The notes beneath the pieces are model-generated. The model had not been told where the DNA came from, did not search any database, and saw nothing but the letters and a program-made list of their open reading frames with translations. Source: Tamarix chinensis (lineage: Eukaryota; Streptophyta; Magnoliopsida; Caryophyllales; Tamaricaceae). Taken from it: a DNA stretch of 64,000 bases. The translations under genes were made by a program, and so were the position numbers. Where the stretch lies: contig CM060174.1 in assembly GCA_030549775.1 (NCBI GenBank), positions 23,486,693-23,550,692 on the forward strand. The letters run 5' to 3'. Below, piece by piece: positions 48,001 to 59,639 of this stretch (position 1 is the first letter of the stretch; each line of letters starts with the position of its first letter).

Positions 48001-48653
48001 ATTAAACTCAATATGACTAAGAAATTAGAAATGTATGACCACCTAATAAGAAACTCTAATATGGTTTTTCTCTTGAGTCATCTCATATAATGAATAATGT
48101 GCATGTATAGTATCCCTTCATGTAACATTATCATCTATGAATGCCCTCTTATTGTGATGTGTATTTATACCTTACTTAATACAAAATTATTAACTATTTG
48201 TTTATAGGTGTTGCTCATTCCTATCCTACCGACAAACAACTAATTAGTTGTTGATGTATAGGTTTTGATGACTGCATTTCTGAGTATGATACACTTTATA
48301 TGGGGGAGTGATTATATTATTGGCTTTGGACACAACTATGGGTTATTTGATAACTTTTTTTTCTAGATATCCTATGAGATCTCAGTCTCATAGGACCCTT
48401 TTTTTTTAATAAACCTTTTTGTTGTTGTTATTGTACTCACATGTTACTCTCTAAAACTCTTATATATGTTCATTAAATTCCTCTTATTCTATTTTTATCT
48501 TGTTTAAATCCATTAAAATTTTCTCTTATAATTGATATGAGAATGTTAAGATAAGCAAAACTTATATTAAGTATGGTGGTAACACCTAACTGTTTTATAT
48601 TTAGCTTATATAAAATTTAAAAAAATTAAATAGTATATTTTAAGGGTGTTACA

Positions 48654-50579
48654 ATATTTGCCTACTATTTCGCATATATTTCACCATAATTTTTGGAAAT
48701 TATTCTACTAATATCTAATCATTCTTATACTAAAGCTGATATTTTCAAAAATATTTCACATATTTTTCTTCATGGTAATTATTTTAAATATATCAATTCT
48801 TTTACATAATCTAATCTTTCACCATCACTATCTATATTTGTTTTACCATTATCTACTTGAAATTGCACTAAATATCTACACATCATTATCTACCAAAAAA
48901 TTTTCAACATTAATATCTTTCACTACATAAATATCTAGTTCACCAAAGCTAAACTCATTTTCACCATTATTTCTTTGCAATTTGTTAACATTGATCTAAT
49001 TAAAATTCACTACTTCTCTTTTTTATATTTCACCACAAGCATATCCATATTTCATTAATGTTTAACTCATCTTTTACCATTTTTTTCCTACAATTTTTCA
49101 ACATTGATATAGTAATTAAAATTTACAAGTTTAGTTCATATCTTTTACTACATAAACATAAATATTTCATTAGCTCAGTTTATATCTTTCACCACAAGGG
49201 CATATATATTTCACAAAAGTTCATGCATATTTTATATATTTCACCAATGTTTACTGCAATTTAAAAGCATAAATATCAAACATATCAACAAACACTAATA
49301 AAATAAATTACTTCAATACAAAATCACATTATTAGTAGAATTAAAAAACTAATTTAATTAAGGATAAAATTTCATCTAAATTAAAAAAGGCAGAATAAGA
49401 ACTTTGATTGAGGATAATTGAAGAGGATGAAATTTGAGCATAATGGAACAAAAAAGATCAAAATTTGTTGTGAATGATTGAAAAATAAAAAAGGATGAGG
49501 AGGTAGAGAAGCAAGAGGTGTGAGGATGAAAAATATGCTCTTATACTCACTCTCAATATGTTTTTTTCTCTCTTTTTGCAAAATTGGTTCATATCACACA
49601 ATGCAACATTATGCATCAAGTCACGCAATATAATTTATGAAGAAATAATGAAGTCAAAGCATTTACACACTATTTTGTATAATGGACGAACTGAGAAATC
49701 CTCTACACATGCTCTTAAGACTAAATGATTTCAGTGGATAAAAATTGTGAGCATAGTGCACACTAAAATCATTTAAGACTAAATGAGTTTGATTAGAAAT
49801 ATGTGTTTTTGGGTAACTAAAATTGTGTTATACTTTCTTCATCCCTTTTGTCTTTTTTTCCATCCAAAAATATATTAATCTATAATGATAATAATAGTTC
49901 TTAAAGTAGGAATACTTATATTATTCCACAAATGCACACGTATGGTTAGAGAAGGCTTTGGTCCTTGATTTCCCTTAAGATGCCAACACCATTATTTTAC
50001 CCTATCACATCCTTACACACCCATTTTACTTACTTTATATTCATATATCCAATCACATTTTCTTACTTTCTAAAAATATCCCACTTATTTTCACTCCCCC
50101 TTCCAACATTGCTTTTTAATTCTCTCTATTTTTTCTCCTTTTTCATTCTTCATCCAACAAAAAGAAGAATATAACATTCGTTAAAACAAATAATCATCCA
50201 CCATTCGTACACTCTTGATATATAAAGGTTAATATGCATATAATAATATTGGTAATTAGTATTTTCTAATAAAATCACTTAGTGTTGAATTTAAGTTAGT
50301 ATGGATGATTTGTTGATTGATATTTCAAGTTTAGGATGTTAATTTTTTTAAATTGGTTGTTTATATGTATATATAAACCTAAATTAAGTAATTTTTAAGT
50401 AGTTGTTTTGAAATTTGAACTTGATAGGCAACTCACCTTTACCACATGATACCTCAATGGGCCACTCACTCGTATCAACCCCAATCAATGGGTAACTCAC
50501 CCATAATACTCCAATTTGGCAGGTTAGCCACCCATAGCGCTCGTTCACTAATGGTTCACACACTCATTAGTTGTTATTA
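48654..50579. other. AT-rich low-complexity region with recurring 'tttcacca' words
   Basis: From 48670 to about 49260 the words 'tatttcacca', 'atatctttcac' and 'tttttcaacattgatat' recur at irregular spacing, like a worn tandem repeat with a unit of perhaps 100-150 bp. At 50420-50580 'gccactcactcgtatc' and 'gggtaactcacccat' recur. I find no genes. Confidence 0.4.
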
Positions 50580-51070
50580 TGTAAAATTAATATAAATTAT
50601 TCATATTAGTAATTATTATTAATTATAAATAATAAGATATTAATAATAATATAAAAATTATTATGAATTATTATGAAATATTTTATTATTAATAGTAATT
50701 AATATATTATTATTACAGTTGTTACACTACTTAATACTAGTTATAATGATTATAACTATTATTATTGATTATGAATCATTGATATATTATTATTAATAAT
50801 ATCAATATTAATTATTGTTAATAATATTAATAATAAATACTATATATTTCAAATATTATTAAAACTATTAATTATTAAAAACAATTCATTATTAAGGTTA
50901 TTTATTATTATGAATAATAATTATTAATGAATAATAATAATTGTTATATTAATAATAATTATAACTAATAATACATTTTTAATATCAATTATTATATATA
51001 TCTATATATATAATGCTTATTAAAACTATAATAACTATCATTAATAATATCATGATCATTATTAATATTA
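50580..51070. repeat. ATT/AAT-rich simple sequence
   Basis: Interrupted ATT, TAA and ATAAT runs over about 490 bp. It resembles the ATT-rich block at 7685-8095 and may be a worn part of another family-B LTR. Confidence 0.75.
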
Positions 51071-51939
51071 ATTTTTTATGGTTGATATAATATCATTATT
51101 AATATTAGTGATTATTGTTTCGTGTAGTTTATTTATTATTGAATGGGGTTGACTATCGAATTTGATCTTAGATATTGTATATTGAAAATTGAAAGGTTGA
51201 AGATTTAGGGTTGAATATTGAAGGGGAAAAGAGAAGATAGATATGTGTGAAATGATGGGTAAGTTTTTTAGAAAAGAAAAAACTTTTAAGGGGTGTGAAT
51301 TCATAAAAAAGGATGTGTAAATGATGAGCAAAATTCACAAGTTCACGGATTCGTTGTAGTACGTCAATGTCGTATCTAGAGCTAGAAAAAGTTGATCCGA
51401 CCTATCCGACTCAAACCACACAAAACCTAACAAACATAAACCGATAAATTCGTTAACCTGATCTGACCTAAAACTTACTCAAGATTGACCTTACTCAATG
51501 CTAACCTGAATATAAGTGATCTAAACCAATCCCAACCTATAACCTGATCTAACTTAACAAAAATAAATTTGATATTAACCAGTTATGATAATAAATAAAT
51601 ACACATATATTATTATTTATTTAAAGCTTTTAAAAACATATTATTATTTAAATTTTACTTATTTTTCTTACTTTTATTGTGAACTTATTCACCAAAGATA
51701 TTATATTTTTACCTATTTTTTTGTTTAAAAATAAATATTAAAAAGTCATAATAATAAACAAATAGCAATTAATATCCATTATTAATCACATATTTACATA
51801 AATTTAAACTTAATATTTTCCTACATGGTTAATAAGTTAGATTAATTATGGTTATCAATGTCGGATTTGACCCAAATTCAAAGTAATTCGATGTAGATTT
51901 AAATCTATCTGAACTCAACCTGACCCATAACAACCTAAA

Positions 51940-52232
51940 TGTAATACCCCAAATTGAGGGAAGTGTTATAAGGATTGATCTGGCTACTTATATCAACATG
52001 GTATACCATCCTTTTGGTGATTCCATCCTAAGAACTCCATAGTTAAGCGTGCTGGCCGTGGAGCAATTTTAGGATGGGCGACCTTCTGGGAAGTTCTAAA
52101 AATTACTCGGAAAGTGCGTGAGTGAGGACAAAGCGCACTGAAAGGACTCGTGTTGATTTGTGGGGCCAGCCGATCAATCCGAAAGCACTTCAAGGTTGCC
52201 CCCACGTGGTCGTATCGACTCGGGGTGTTACA
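51940..52232 (+). mobile_element. Cassandra-type solo LTR with 5S rRNA-like core
   Basis: 293 bp, starting TGTAATACCCC and ending GGGGTGTTACA, flanked by perfect 5-bp duplications CTAAA (51935-51939 and 52233-52237). Positions 51994-52095 resemble plant 5S rRNA, best from 'agaactcca' through AGTTAAGCGTGCTGG to GGATGGGCGACCTTCTGGG. Cassandra TRIM retrotransposons are the known elements with this combination. It has no second LTR, so it is a solo LTR. It is the best-kept of the three copies in the window. Confidence 0.9.
52041..52093 (+). promoter_or_regulatory. 5S-type internal Pol III promoter region (box A to box C)
   Basis: Box A-like AGTTAAGCGTGCTGG at 52041-52055 and box C-like GGATGGGCGACC at 52072-52083, followed by TTCTGGGAAG. 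Box C differs from typical plant 5S by one base in the GGGTGACC core. Spacing is close to that in 5S rRNA genes. Whether it is transcribed cannot be told from sequence. Confidence 0.65.
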
Positions 52233-52348
52233 CTAAAAGATCCTATTTTTCAAGTTAACCTAAACTTGACTTGTCAAATTAACTCGAACACGAAATCACC
52301 AAAATATGAGCTTGCTTGGTCCAAATCCGAACCGATAATAATGTAAAT

Positions 52349-52764
52349 AGGGCAGGTAAATCCATACCCATACCCATATCAGTACTCGTATCTAATAAGA
52401 AAATTTGTACCTAAATTCTTATCGATACCTCGAATGGATATCCACTAATACAAGCATATTCACATCCATTGGATATATGTTACCTAATAGATATGTCATT
52501 TACCCTTTAACGAATACTATTAGGATACACCTATTTAGATTTAAGTTAAATAACAATTTTAATCTTAATTTATACTATATTTGTTTTAAAGTTAAGCATA
52601 AAAGGATAATTATTTATCTAGTAAATGGGTACAGATATGGATACGAGTATGGATATGGATATACCATACCCGTATCTATACCTAAACCTGACGGGTATTT
52701 TTTTTCCATACTTCATATCCATTTATCCATATTCTTTAAGTATTCGACAAATAAAATCCGCCCT
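52349..52764. mobile_element. hAT-like MITE of 416 bp
   Basis: Imperfect terminal inverted repeats AGGGCAGGT and (reverse complement of the right end) AGGGCGGAT. Flanking 8-mers ATGTAAAT and GTTTAAAT match at six of eight positions, the length expected for hAT. 'acccatacccatat' and 'acccgtatctatacc' words near both ends are typical of a common plant hAT MITE type. Small open frames inside are not genes. Confidence 0.6.
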
Positions 52765-52995
52765 GTTTAAATTTCTAGACCTGACCCGACTCGACAACCA
52801 AAATAATTTGAACCTAACTCGACTCAAAGCCAAACTATCACAACTTAAACCCAACCTAACCCGATTAATTAACACTATATAACCTAGATCTTCAATGACC
52901 CGAAATCGAACCCAAAACCTAACATGACCCAAATAATATGATAACAAAAAATAACCCGAGCCGACCCAAAAATGACCTATAAACAAAAACAACAT

Positions 52996-53518
52996 TCAAT
53001 GAAAGAGGTGAGAAAAAGGATACAAATATCATTTAGTATCCAATTTGTCTAATATTTCTACAAAAAGATAAACACATGCTTTTATAATTTTAATGCATGC
53101 ATAAGTAAAATTTGGTCTTGAAGAGAGTAATGAAAGTTCTAGTTTCACACATTAGAGGGGAATATGTAATTAGGAAACAATAAGATTTTTTAAACAAACA
53201 AATAAATAAATAGTCTAAGTAGGTCGAAGTTGCACCAATTTTAATGCTATATACTCTATTTCCTATGTCTCAATCTAGGTTAACAAATCAATGATAATAA
53301 AAAAAAAGAATAAAACCACACACACACATAAAAAAAAAACTAATTGAAAAGATAAAAAATAGAATAAACTCACACAAAAGTGACAAACAAGCTTATTATG
53401 GAAGGGGTGGTGGGTTGTGGGAAAGATGTTAGGCATATATGTGTTAGATCATATTGTATATATCATCCACATGAGCCAAGTGAGTCCTAAAGCTATCCAC
53501 AATTGATTGAAGTATGTT
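52996..53518. other. Spacer, nothing recognised
   Basis: AT-rich, with short A runs and a CA run near 53318. It may hold the 3' LTR side of the Athila-like element, but I cannot recognise an LTR edge. Confidence 0.3.
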
Positions 53519-54750
53519 GAGTCACTCATGATGTGTATCAAAATTCCCCATAACATCAGTTTGAAGAGAATTGATGGAGAAAATCAAATTCTCAAAGCGA
53601 GTGTCTTGAGGATTGGTGAGGGAGGTATATGGGGTGTGGGTTAGAATCACAAGTCTGAATAAGGGTAGTAAGTGTAAGAAAGTCATCAATAGGTTCATTA
53701 TCAACCATAGGAGAGCCCCATCAAGGCTCTTGCTAAGGAGTGACATTTGTAGGTAGCTAATTTGCTTTCTCATTACTAATAGTTATAGGGAAGGTAGCAT
53801 TGGGTAATGTAAACTATGGCACTTGATTATAACAATAAATGTAACTTTGACAATCATTGATTCATATATGAATATTTATTAATGCTTTATCTTTAAGGAA
53901 CTAACAAGTATAATTATATGGGAGATGTACCTCAAGGTCATCCAATCTACGAGCAATTGGAGTGATAATGCCACCAACAACTATAGGACCCAACATCTTA
54001 AAGTAAACATCAACTAAGTGTAGATCCAAGAGTTGACCACCATATATGGGAGTGTCATTAGTCATACATTATAGTGCAAATATCTCCACATGTTTCACAT
54101 TACCATTATCAAATTGACTAAAGATGGTGTAGGCTAAAAATCTTTGAAGGACCCAGGAAACTAGATTATTAATAAAGGATGATCTGGTCAAATTCCCATT
54201 GAAGGACTATGGTGGATACCTTTCATTAGGAATTAAAATTTAGGTCTAAAAAGGTTAGGAATCCTACATTCTCATTGAAGTTTAGCAACATTGGATGAAA
54301 TTTTGAGGAATGTGAATGAGCTAATTCAGATGGCCTATAGACAAGGAATATTGTTTATTAATAAGGCATACAGAAAGCATATCACAATCTATGTCAAAAA
54401 TATATAACAAAGGAAATCAAGTGTTACTACTTCAAAAGTGCGATCATAAGTACAATATAGTGGTAGCCAACTAATTCTATCTAATAAATACTCCACATCC
54501 ACATGTGTACTCAAAGTTTCAAAACGATCCCAAGTGGAAAATTTTGTGGCAGTGATGGGGAAGTATTAAAGATACTCAAATCTTTCTATGTCTAAATATG
54601 AAGAAAAAATAATACCATAGAAGTTAAAGGGTGGTAGAGTCAATTTCTATTATTAACTTATTGTGATTTATGTGTATAATATTTTGTTGCAAATAATTTC
54701 TCTTCTTGCTCAATTTCTTCATATGGGTCATTCTTTGTTCATTTCTTTGG
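53519..54750 (-). pseudogene. Athila ORF-1-type protein, broken
   Basis: A reverse-strand frame may start at the ATG at 54748-54750 and is soon interrupted. Recognisable pieces are WDRFETLSTHVDVEYLLD and TYDRTFEVVTLDFLC near 54430-54520, and after a gap FLAYTIFSQFDNGNVKHVEI, MTNDTPIYGGQLLDLHL and VVGGIITPIARRLDDL near 53940-54160. These match the pattern of the Athila ORF-1 family protein, found between pol and the 3' LTR in Athila elements. Its role is not established; it is sometimes discussed with envelope-like ORFs. The C-terminal part includes a 53522-53773 open stretch. Multiple stops make it non-functional. Confidence 0.65.
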
Positions 54751-55732
54751 TTCCATATTAACCTAATACCAACAGAATAAATTTCTTCATGATGTTTAGA
54801 AAAATAAATGAGCCATAAAAATCAATAAAATATTCTCAATAAAAGTCACATTTTTTAATGAAACAACTACATTAAGAATTTTGCATGATAGATAAATAAT
54901 AATTAGGGTTATATGGAAGGAAAAAAATATAAATTGAGCCACATATAAGCAATGGAACTAGAAGTAGTTGTTAATTGAAACTATAAAAAATATAATAAAA
55001 TTAGAATTAAGAATTTAGAGGAGAATTTTAGAACCAATTAGGGCATAGTTTCAAAACAAGGAAGGGAAAAAAAAGTTTCTTGGTTGTATGTGGAAATCTA
55101 GGCTTTTGTGTAGGTGGAGTGTGGCGGTCATTGTTACCAATGCTAGAGTGTGGCAGTGCTAGAGTGGTGGTGTAGAGGAGGTGAGGTTCTAGTTTCTATA
55201 CTAGTGGTGAGCAATGGGTTGTGTTTAAGATGGAAAAGAGAAAAAATGTTTGAGGCATTGGTTAGGTTTCTGGTAGTGAAGTGGTGGTAGTCAAGGTGTA
55301 AAGTGGTAGAAGGGTTGTTGTAGTGAGAAAGGATGGAGGTTGATGGTTAAGGTTTTGATATTGGAGGTTGAAGAAGATAGGGGATTTGAGAAATGATGAT
55401 GAAGAAGATTGAGGGTTGGGGAAGGTAAACATGATATAGCCTTAAAAAATTGACTGCCAGGAAACTGCATGGCCGTGCAAAAGGGGTGCACAATCTTACT
55501 TCACGCTCACCCAAGAAGAAAAATTCTTTATATGCACGACCATGCTCTATCCCACATTCAACTCTTTCTTTTGTTCCCATTAACCATTGTTACTCTATAT
55601 GGACAACATGAATGGTCCTACTTTGACCTAAGTAGATCGTACATCCACCTTTTACCTTCATTATGCCTTAATTTCGTTCCTCGTTGCTTCTACAAACATA
55701 GAAAATCAATATTATCAAATGTATGGACATTA
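54751..55732. other. Athila-like spacer between integrase and ORF-1
   Basis: No coding similarity that I can support. It continues after the solo LTR at 59468-59640. Such a non-coding spacer upstream of the extra ORF is usual in Athila elements. Confidence 0.4.
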
Positions 55733-56240
55733 TGTAATACCCCAAAAATTTGCTAAGCCTAATCCCTTGCTATTAGTTCCCTAATTTGATTTTAATCCCG
55801 AGAAATCTTGTTTTATCCCTAACCTAATTTCTTAATCCCCAAACTTTAACCAAATCCAAAACCTTGATTTGGATAAATCGTAATTTGTAAACTAAAATTA
55901 AAACTCGCTGAAATTTTCACTAATCCGAATTAATTTTGGCTAATCTAAAACCACCTAAACTATTTTCCCAACCCTTTATCTTTTTCTTTTTTCTTTCTTC
56001 GTTTCTTTTCTTTCTTCTTCTTTCTCCCATCAAACTAAGCCATAATATTTGAAGTTCATGCAACTTGCTTCTCCTTTTCCCACTTGCAACATCCTCTATC
56101 ACCTTTTCTACATTCATCAATCATCTCCACTACTTCCTTTCTTCTTTTTCTTCTTCTCCTTCTCCTTCTTCTTCTCCTTCTCCTTCTACTCCTTTTATCC
56201 CCGTCGATCTACACCATACGCATACCCTACTCCCTTCCAT

Positions 56241-56397
56241 TCTTCTTCTTCTTCTTCTTCTTCTTCTTCTTCTTCTTCTTCTTCTTCTTCTTCTTCTTCT
56301 TCTTCTTCTTCTTCTTCTTCTTCTTCTTCTTCTTCTTCTTCTTCTTCTTCTTCTTCTTCTTCTTCTTCTTCTTCTTCTTCTTCTTCTTCTTCTTCTT
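56241..56397. repeat. (TTC)n microsatellite, about 52 uninterrupted units
   Basis: 157 bp of perfect TTC. It causes long poly-Ser, poly-Leu, poly-Phe, poly-Arg and poly-Lys frames on both strands, none of which is a gene. It lies in the pyrimidine-rich leader of the solo LTR. Confidence 0.98.
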
Positions 56398-56535
56398 TTT
56401 ATCCTTACACAACATGCACACTCACCATCACAATCACAATCACTTGCCATTGTTCCTAATAATCAACCATCTTTTCCCATGCACCATTGATCACATGCCT
56501 CCCTCTTCTATTTCTTTTCCCTTCCCTGATTCATT

Positions 56536-56590
56536 GCACACACACACACACACAGATATATATATATATATATATATGTATATGTATATA
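56536..56590. repeat. Compound (CA)n-(TA)n microsatellite
   Basis: CA units at 56536-56554 followed by TA units to about 56577 and TATG-like units. Confidence 0.95.
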
Positions 56591-58319
56591 TGTACTACAC
56601 ACTCTTCATCCCTTCTCTTTTGTTTTCCTTACCTTCAACCCATTTTGTGTCCCAAAATACTACCCCAATCTCCCCCTTCTTTCTCCTTTCTTCCTTCCTC
56701 TTTCCGCTCCTTCTTTCCCCTATTTTTGGCTTGTGCACCACCAAAGCTACTAATCACCTCCTTTAGCCTGTGGACTGACCACCGAGGTCACTCTAACCTT
56801 CCCCAACATAGCCGCTGGCTACCGCCTCCTACCACTGCCTCTTTTGTCTTCTTCTTTTGCTTATCCATCACATTTTTATAAGGCACATGGATTAACCATA
56901 GCCTAAATCATGGCCATGCAACACTAAAATTTCCTATCACATGCCTGCGCAACCTAGCATTGCCTACCTATGCACCCTTGCATTCCCGCGCACAACCAAA
57001 CTCACGCCCATGCAAATTGCAACTTGTTTACCTAGTGATCGATCAAGGCTGTGCCAATTTGCACCGCCTAGACATGGGCAATTCTTCCTCTCGGCCTGGG
57101 TGTGCATCGCCTGCAGCATAGCTGTGCAACCTTCCATTTTTTGTTGTGCACCCCTATTTTCATCCCCAAACCATGTCCAAACACCATCAAAATTTTACCA
57201 TATCTCCACCACACATTCTAATACACATCCATGCATCCTGAGATTCCATTAGACTATTATTATCTCCATTTTAACCCACTTTACCTTAATTTATCCTTCG
57301 GTTAAACTCTTCAAGGCATACCATGGATTTTATTGTTTTTGTACGATGTGTTCCGATAGCTTCAGAGGAGGAAGTCTAGGATTTGTGTGCTTAGAGTGCG
57401 ATGTCCTAATCGGTAAGGATACTATTTCATGTTTAGGATTTTTGTGCTATTGCTTGTATGGTTATGTGTGTTTCATGATATTATTGATACATGCTTTAAT
57501 ATATGTTGGTTATGATATTATATGACGATACTGTGACAATACAGATATTATGTTGTCGAAAGAAAGTAAGAATGGTTGAGAGGTATCATTATAATTTTGT
57601 TGTGATAATGTCATATTTGTGGAAATATATCTTATGCTAAGAAATGTAGGCTAAATATACTTTGATAAGTGGACATAAGTATTTTTTTGAAGTATGATGA
57701 TAATTGGTGGATTTGGAAAATAATATGTGTGGAATAAATAAGATTTTATAAAATAAATGTTATTGTTTGTGCTTGAGGGAAATTTGATCATTATGGGGTA
57801 ATAAGGAAATTTTAGTATTTTATGTGTTAGGTGGATTATAATATGATAGTGATATCATGAAGCATGCTTGGAAGTATTATTATTGTTTTGGTGTCCTTAA
57901 ATGAATTAATGGTTAACTCAGGAATAATAACCTTATAATGATAATATCATTATTCCATGTGTAAAATCTATAGGTTATTCGGATTCTAAATATGTTGTTA
58001 ATGTTTGACCTTATGAGGTTATCTATTAATATTGGTAATCATGTAAATTTCATCAGAGGTGTTATCACAAATTTGTGGATAGGATTATTAATGTATGTGT
58101 ATGGAACTAGACCGTGCATTAAGGGTACGATAATAATGATGATACTCAAGAGTGACTTATTGTAAAAGATTGATGAATAATCAATATGGGAGAATGATTG
58201 CTAAAGGGAGTGTAATTAGGGTTTGAAAATGTATTAAGGACTTGGACCTATGCTATTTGTATTAATGTTTTAATGTGTTCATTTCCTAAGAATTAACCTT
58301 GAATAAGACACCAAACACT

Positions 58320-58830
58320 TATAGTGAAAAAGCATGTGAGTAGGGCTAAGGTGATATCTATATATATATGTATGTATGTATGTATGTGTGTATGTATGTA
58401 TGTATTCCCATTCCACTGGGGAGAATAGTGGCTAGGGAGCATTTTGCCCCGAGAAGGTGATATTTTGAATCTCTATTCCACCGAAAAGAGTAGTAGCTCT
58501 GGAGCATTTTGTTCCAAGAAGTTGTTTCAGCCTATTAAATTAGATTAAGAATAATGAGTTCCCTACTCATCATGAAATGAAAATGTAACAAAATAACATA
58601 TGGAAAAGATACTAATGATTTAAAGTGGAAGAATACGTGAGTTAGGACCAAGGTGTTTTTTTATATATATGATCTGTTCCACTCGGAAGAATAGTGGCTC
58701 AGGAGCTTGTTTCTTGGAGAAAGTGATGTTTTCAGATTTGTTCCACCGAATGATAATAATGGCTTAGGTGTATTGTCCTTAAGAAGGTACTTCAGACCAT
58801 TCCACCGATTTAAGAATAGTGGGATTCCTA
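58320..58830. repeat. Two blocks of CCAC...GTGG hairpin repeats with a TATG run
   Basis: Block one: CCACTGGGGAGAATAGTGG near 58414, CCACCGAAAAGAGTAGTAG near 58479, and a worn third unit near 58545. Block two: CCACTCGGAAGAATAGTGG near 58679, CCACCGAATGATAATAATGG near 58744, and CCACCGATTTAAGAATAGTGG near 58803. Each block follows a flank with 'catgtgagtaggg' or 'acgtgagttagg' and 'aaggtg'. A (TATG)n run occupies 58357-58406. Confidence 0.85.
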
Positions 58831-59639
58831 CATTCAACGTATATAAAAGAATGAAAATGGATTATACTTAGTAAAGAGATCTGGATCATTTTCTATCCTA
58901 TGAGATGTTTCATTTATTTTTTTATAAACTTATTATTTGATGTGGAAGCATTTTCTAATTGTACCCCTATTTTAATATTACTATTCCCTTTCTCGGTACA
59001 TAACATACTGAGCACCCGTTTTATGGGTGCTACTCATTCCCACGAGTAGGAGACCCTGATTCTTATGTGCAGGTCTCAGAAGATCTACTAGATTATTATA
59101 CTACTTATGATGCCTTATGTGGGAATTAGTGATTTCATCTGTATTAGGAGATGGGTGAAGAGTAATGTTATTCGGTCGATGTATTTAACCAAATACCTTT
59201 TTGGCCTCTTGATCCACACTATCCCCTTCTTTTGTCTTCTGTATATTGTAACTAGAGTTAAACACCCAACTCATTATTATATTATAAATGTTTCTTCTTT
59301 TTTTCTAATTTCCTTGTGTTACTAAAAATGTTTTAGCTTTATGATGGATGTAAGGATGGTTAAATAAATCAGACTTATGTTAATTACGACACTAACCCCT
59401 AATATTTTATTTATTTACTTCCGCTGTAAAAAGGAAAATTTTTAGTAGTAAAAATTAGGGTGTTACACTTTAAAAAATGTTTTTTTGTTACTTTTATTAT
59501 GAATGAAAAACACACAATATGGTAAATAAAAACAAATAAGAAGCAAAGGGTTAGAAAACTTAGTTTGCCTTCCACGAAATGCTTGTTTGAGGTTTGTAGC
59601 TTAACAAAAATGCTTTTAACTAGATGATGGATATAATAG

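Larger units (their letters stand above)
34185..48653 (+). mobile_element. Probable family-B LTR (about 3.5 kb) split by a family-A LTR
   Basis: The 3' end is clear: AAGGGTGTTACA ends at 48653, with an inner arm GGTAACACCTAACTG at 48578. A hairpin block lies at 47830-48000, as in the other family-B LTRs. The 5' end is a guess: TGTAACC at 34185, followed by pyrimidine-rich sequence near 34490. Removing the inserted 34990-45991 and one duplication copy gives about 3.5 kb, close to its relatives. No target-site duplication matches these edges. Confidence 0.4.
51375..52995. repeat. 'acccgac'-rich element or sub-terminal repeat, hosting two insertions
   Basis: Degenerate 'aacctgacc', 'gacccgac' and 'aacccga' words fill 51390-51560, 51880-51935 and 52780-52990. 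Such repeats are common near the ends of plant hAT-type non-autonomous elements. Exact ends are not found. The Cassandra LTR (51940-52232) and a smaller MITE (52349-52764) lie inside it. Confidence 0.4.
55733..59467 (+). mobile_element. Family-B solo LTR (3.7 kb)
   Basis: It starts TGTAATACCCC at 55733 and ends TTAGGGTGTTACA at 59467. The flanks CATTA (55728-55732) and CTTTA (59468-59472) are a target-site duplication with one mismatch. The order of parts parallels the LTR at 6123-10288: pyrimidine-rich block, simple repeats, hairpin arrays (58320-58830), 'ctactcattcccacgagtag' near 59031, and terminal stem-loop (inner arm 59390-59408). It sits inside the Athila-like element. Confidence 0.8.

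Noticed and set aside
51994..52095. A genuine 5S rRNA gene
   Set aside because: Only part matches 5S rRNA, the 5' third is poorly matched, and it lies within an LTR with its own ends and target duplications.
52405..52770. Open frame of 121 codons
   Set aside because: Lies almost wholly inside the hAT-like MITE and reads through its repeated 'acccatat' words.
56084..56881. Longest clean open frame in this region (265 codons), and companions on both strands over 56049-56490
   Set aside because: Most of the length is the (TTC)n tract read as poly-Phe, poly-Ser, poly-Leu, poly-Lys or poly-Arg; all frames are open because the repeat has no stops. It lies inside a solo LTR.
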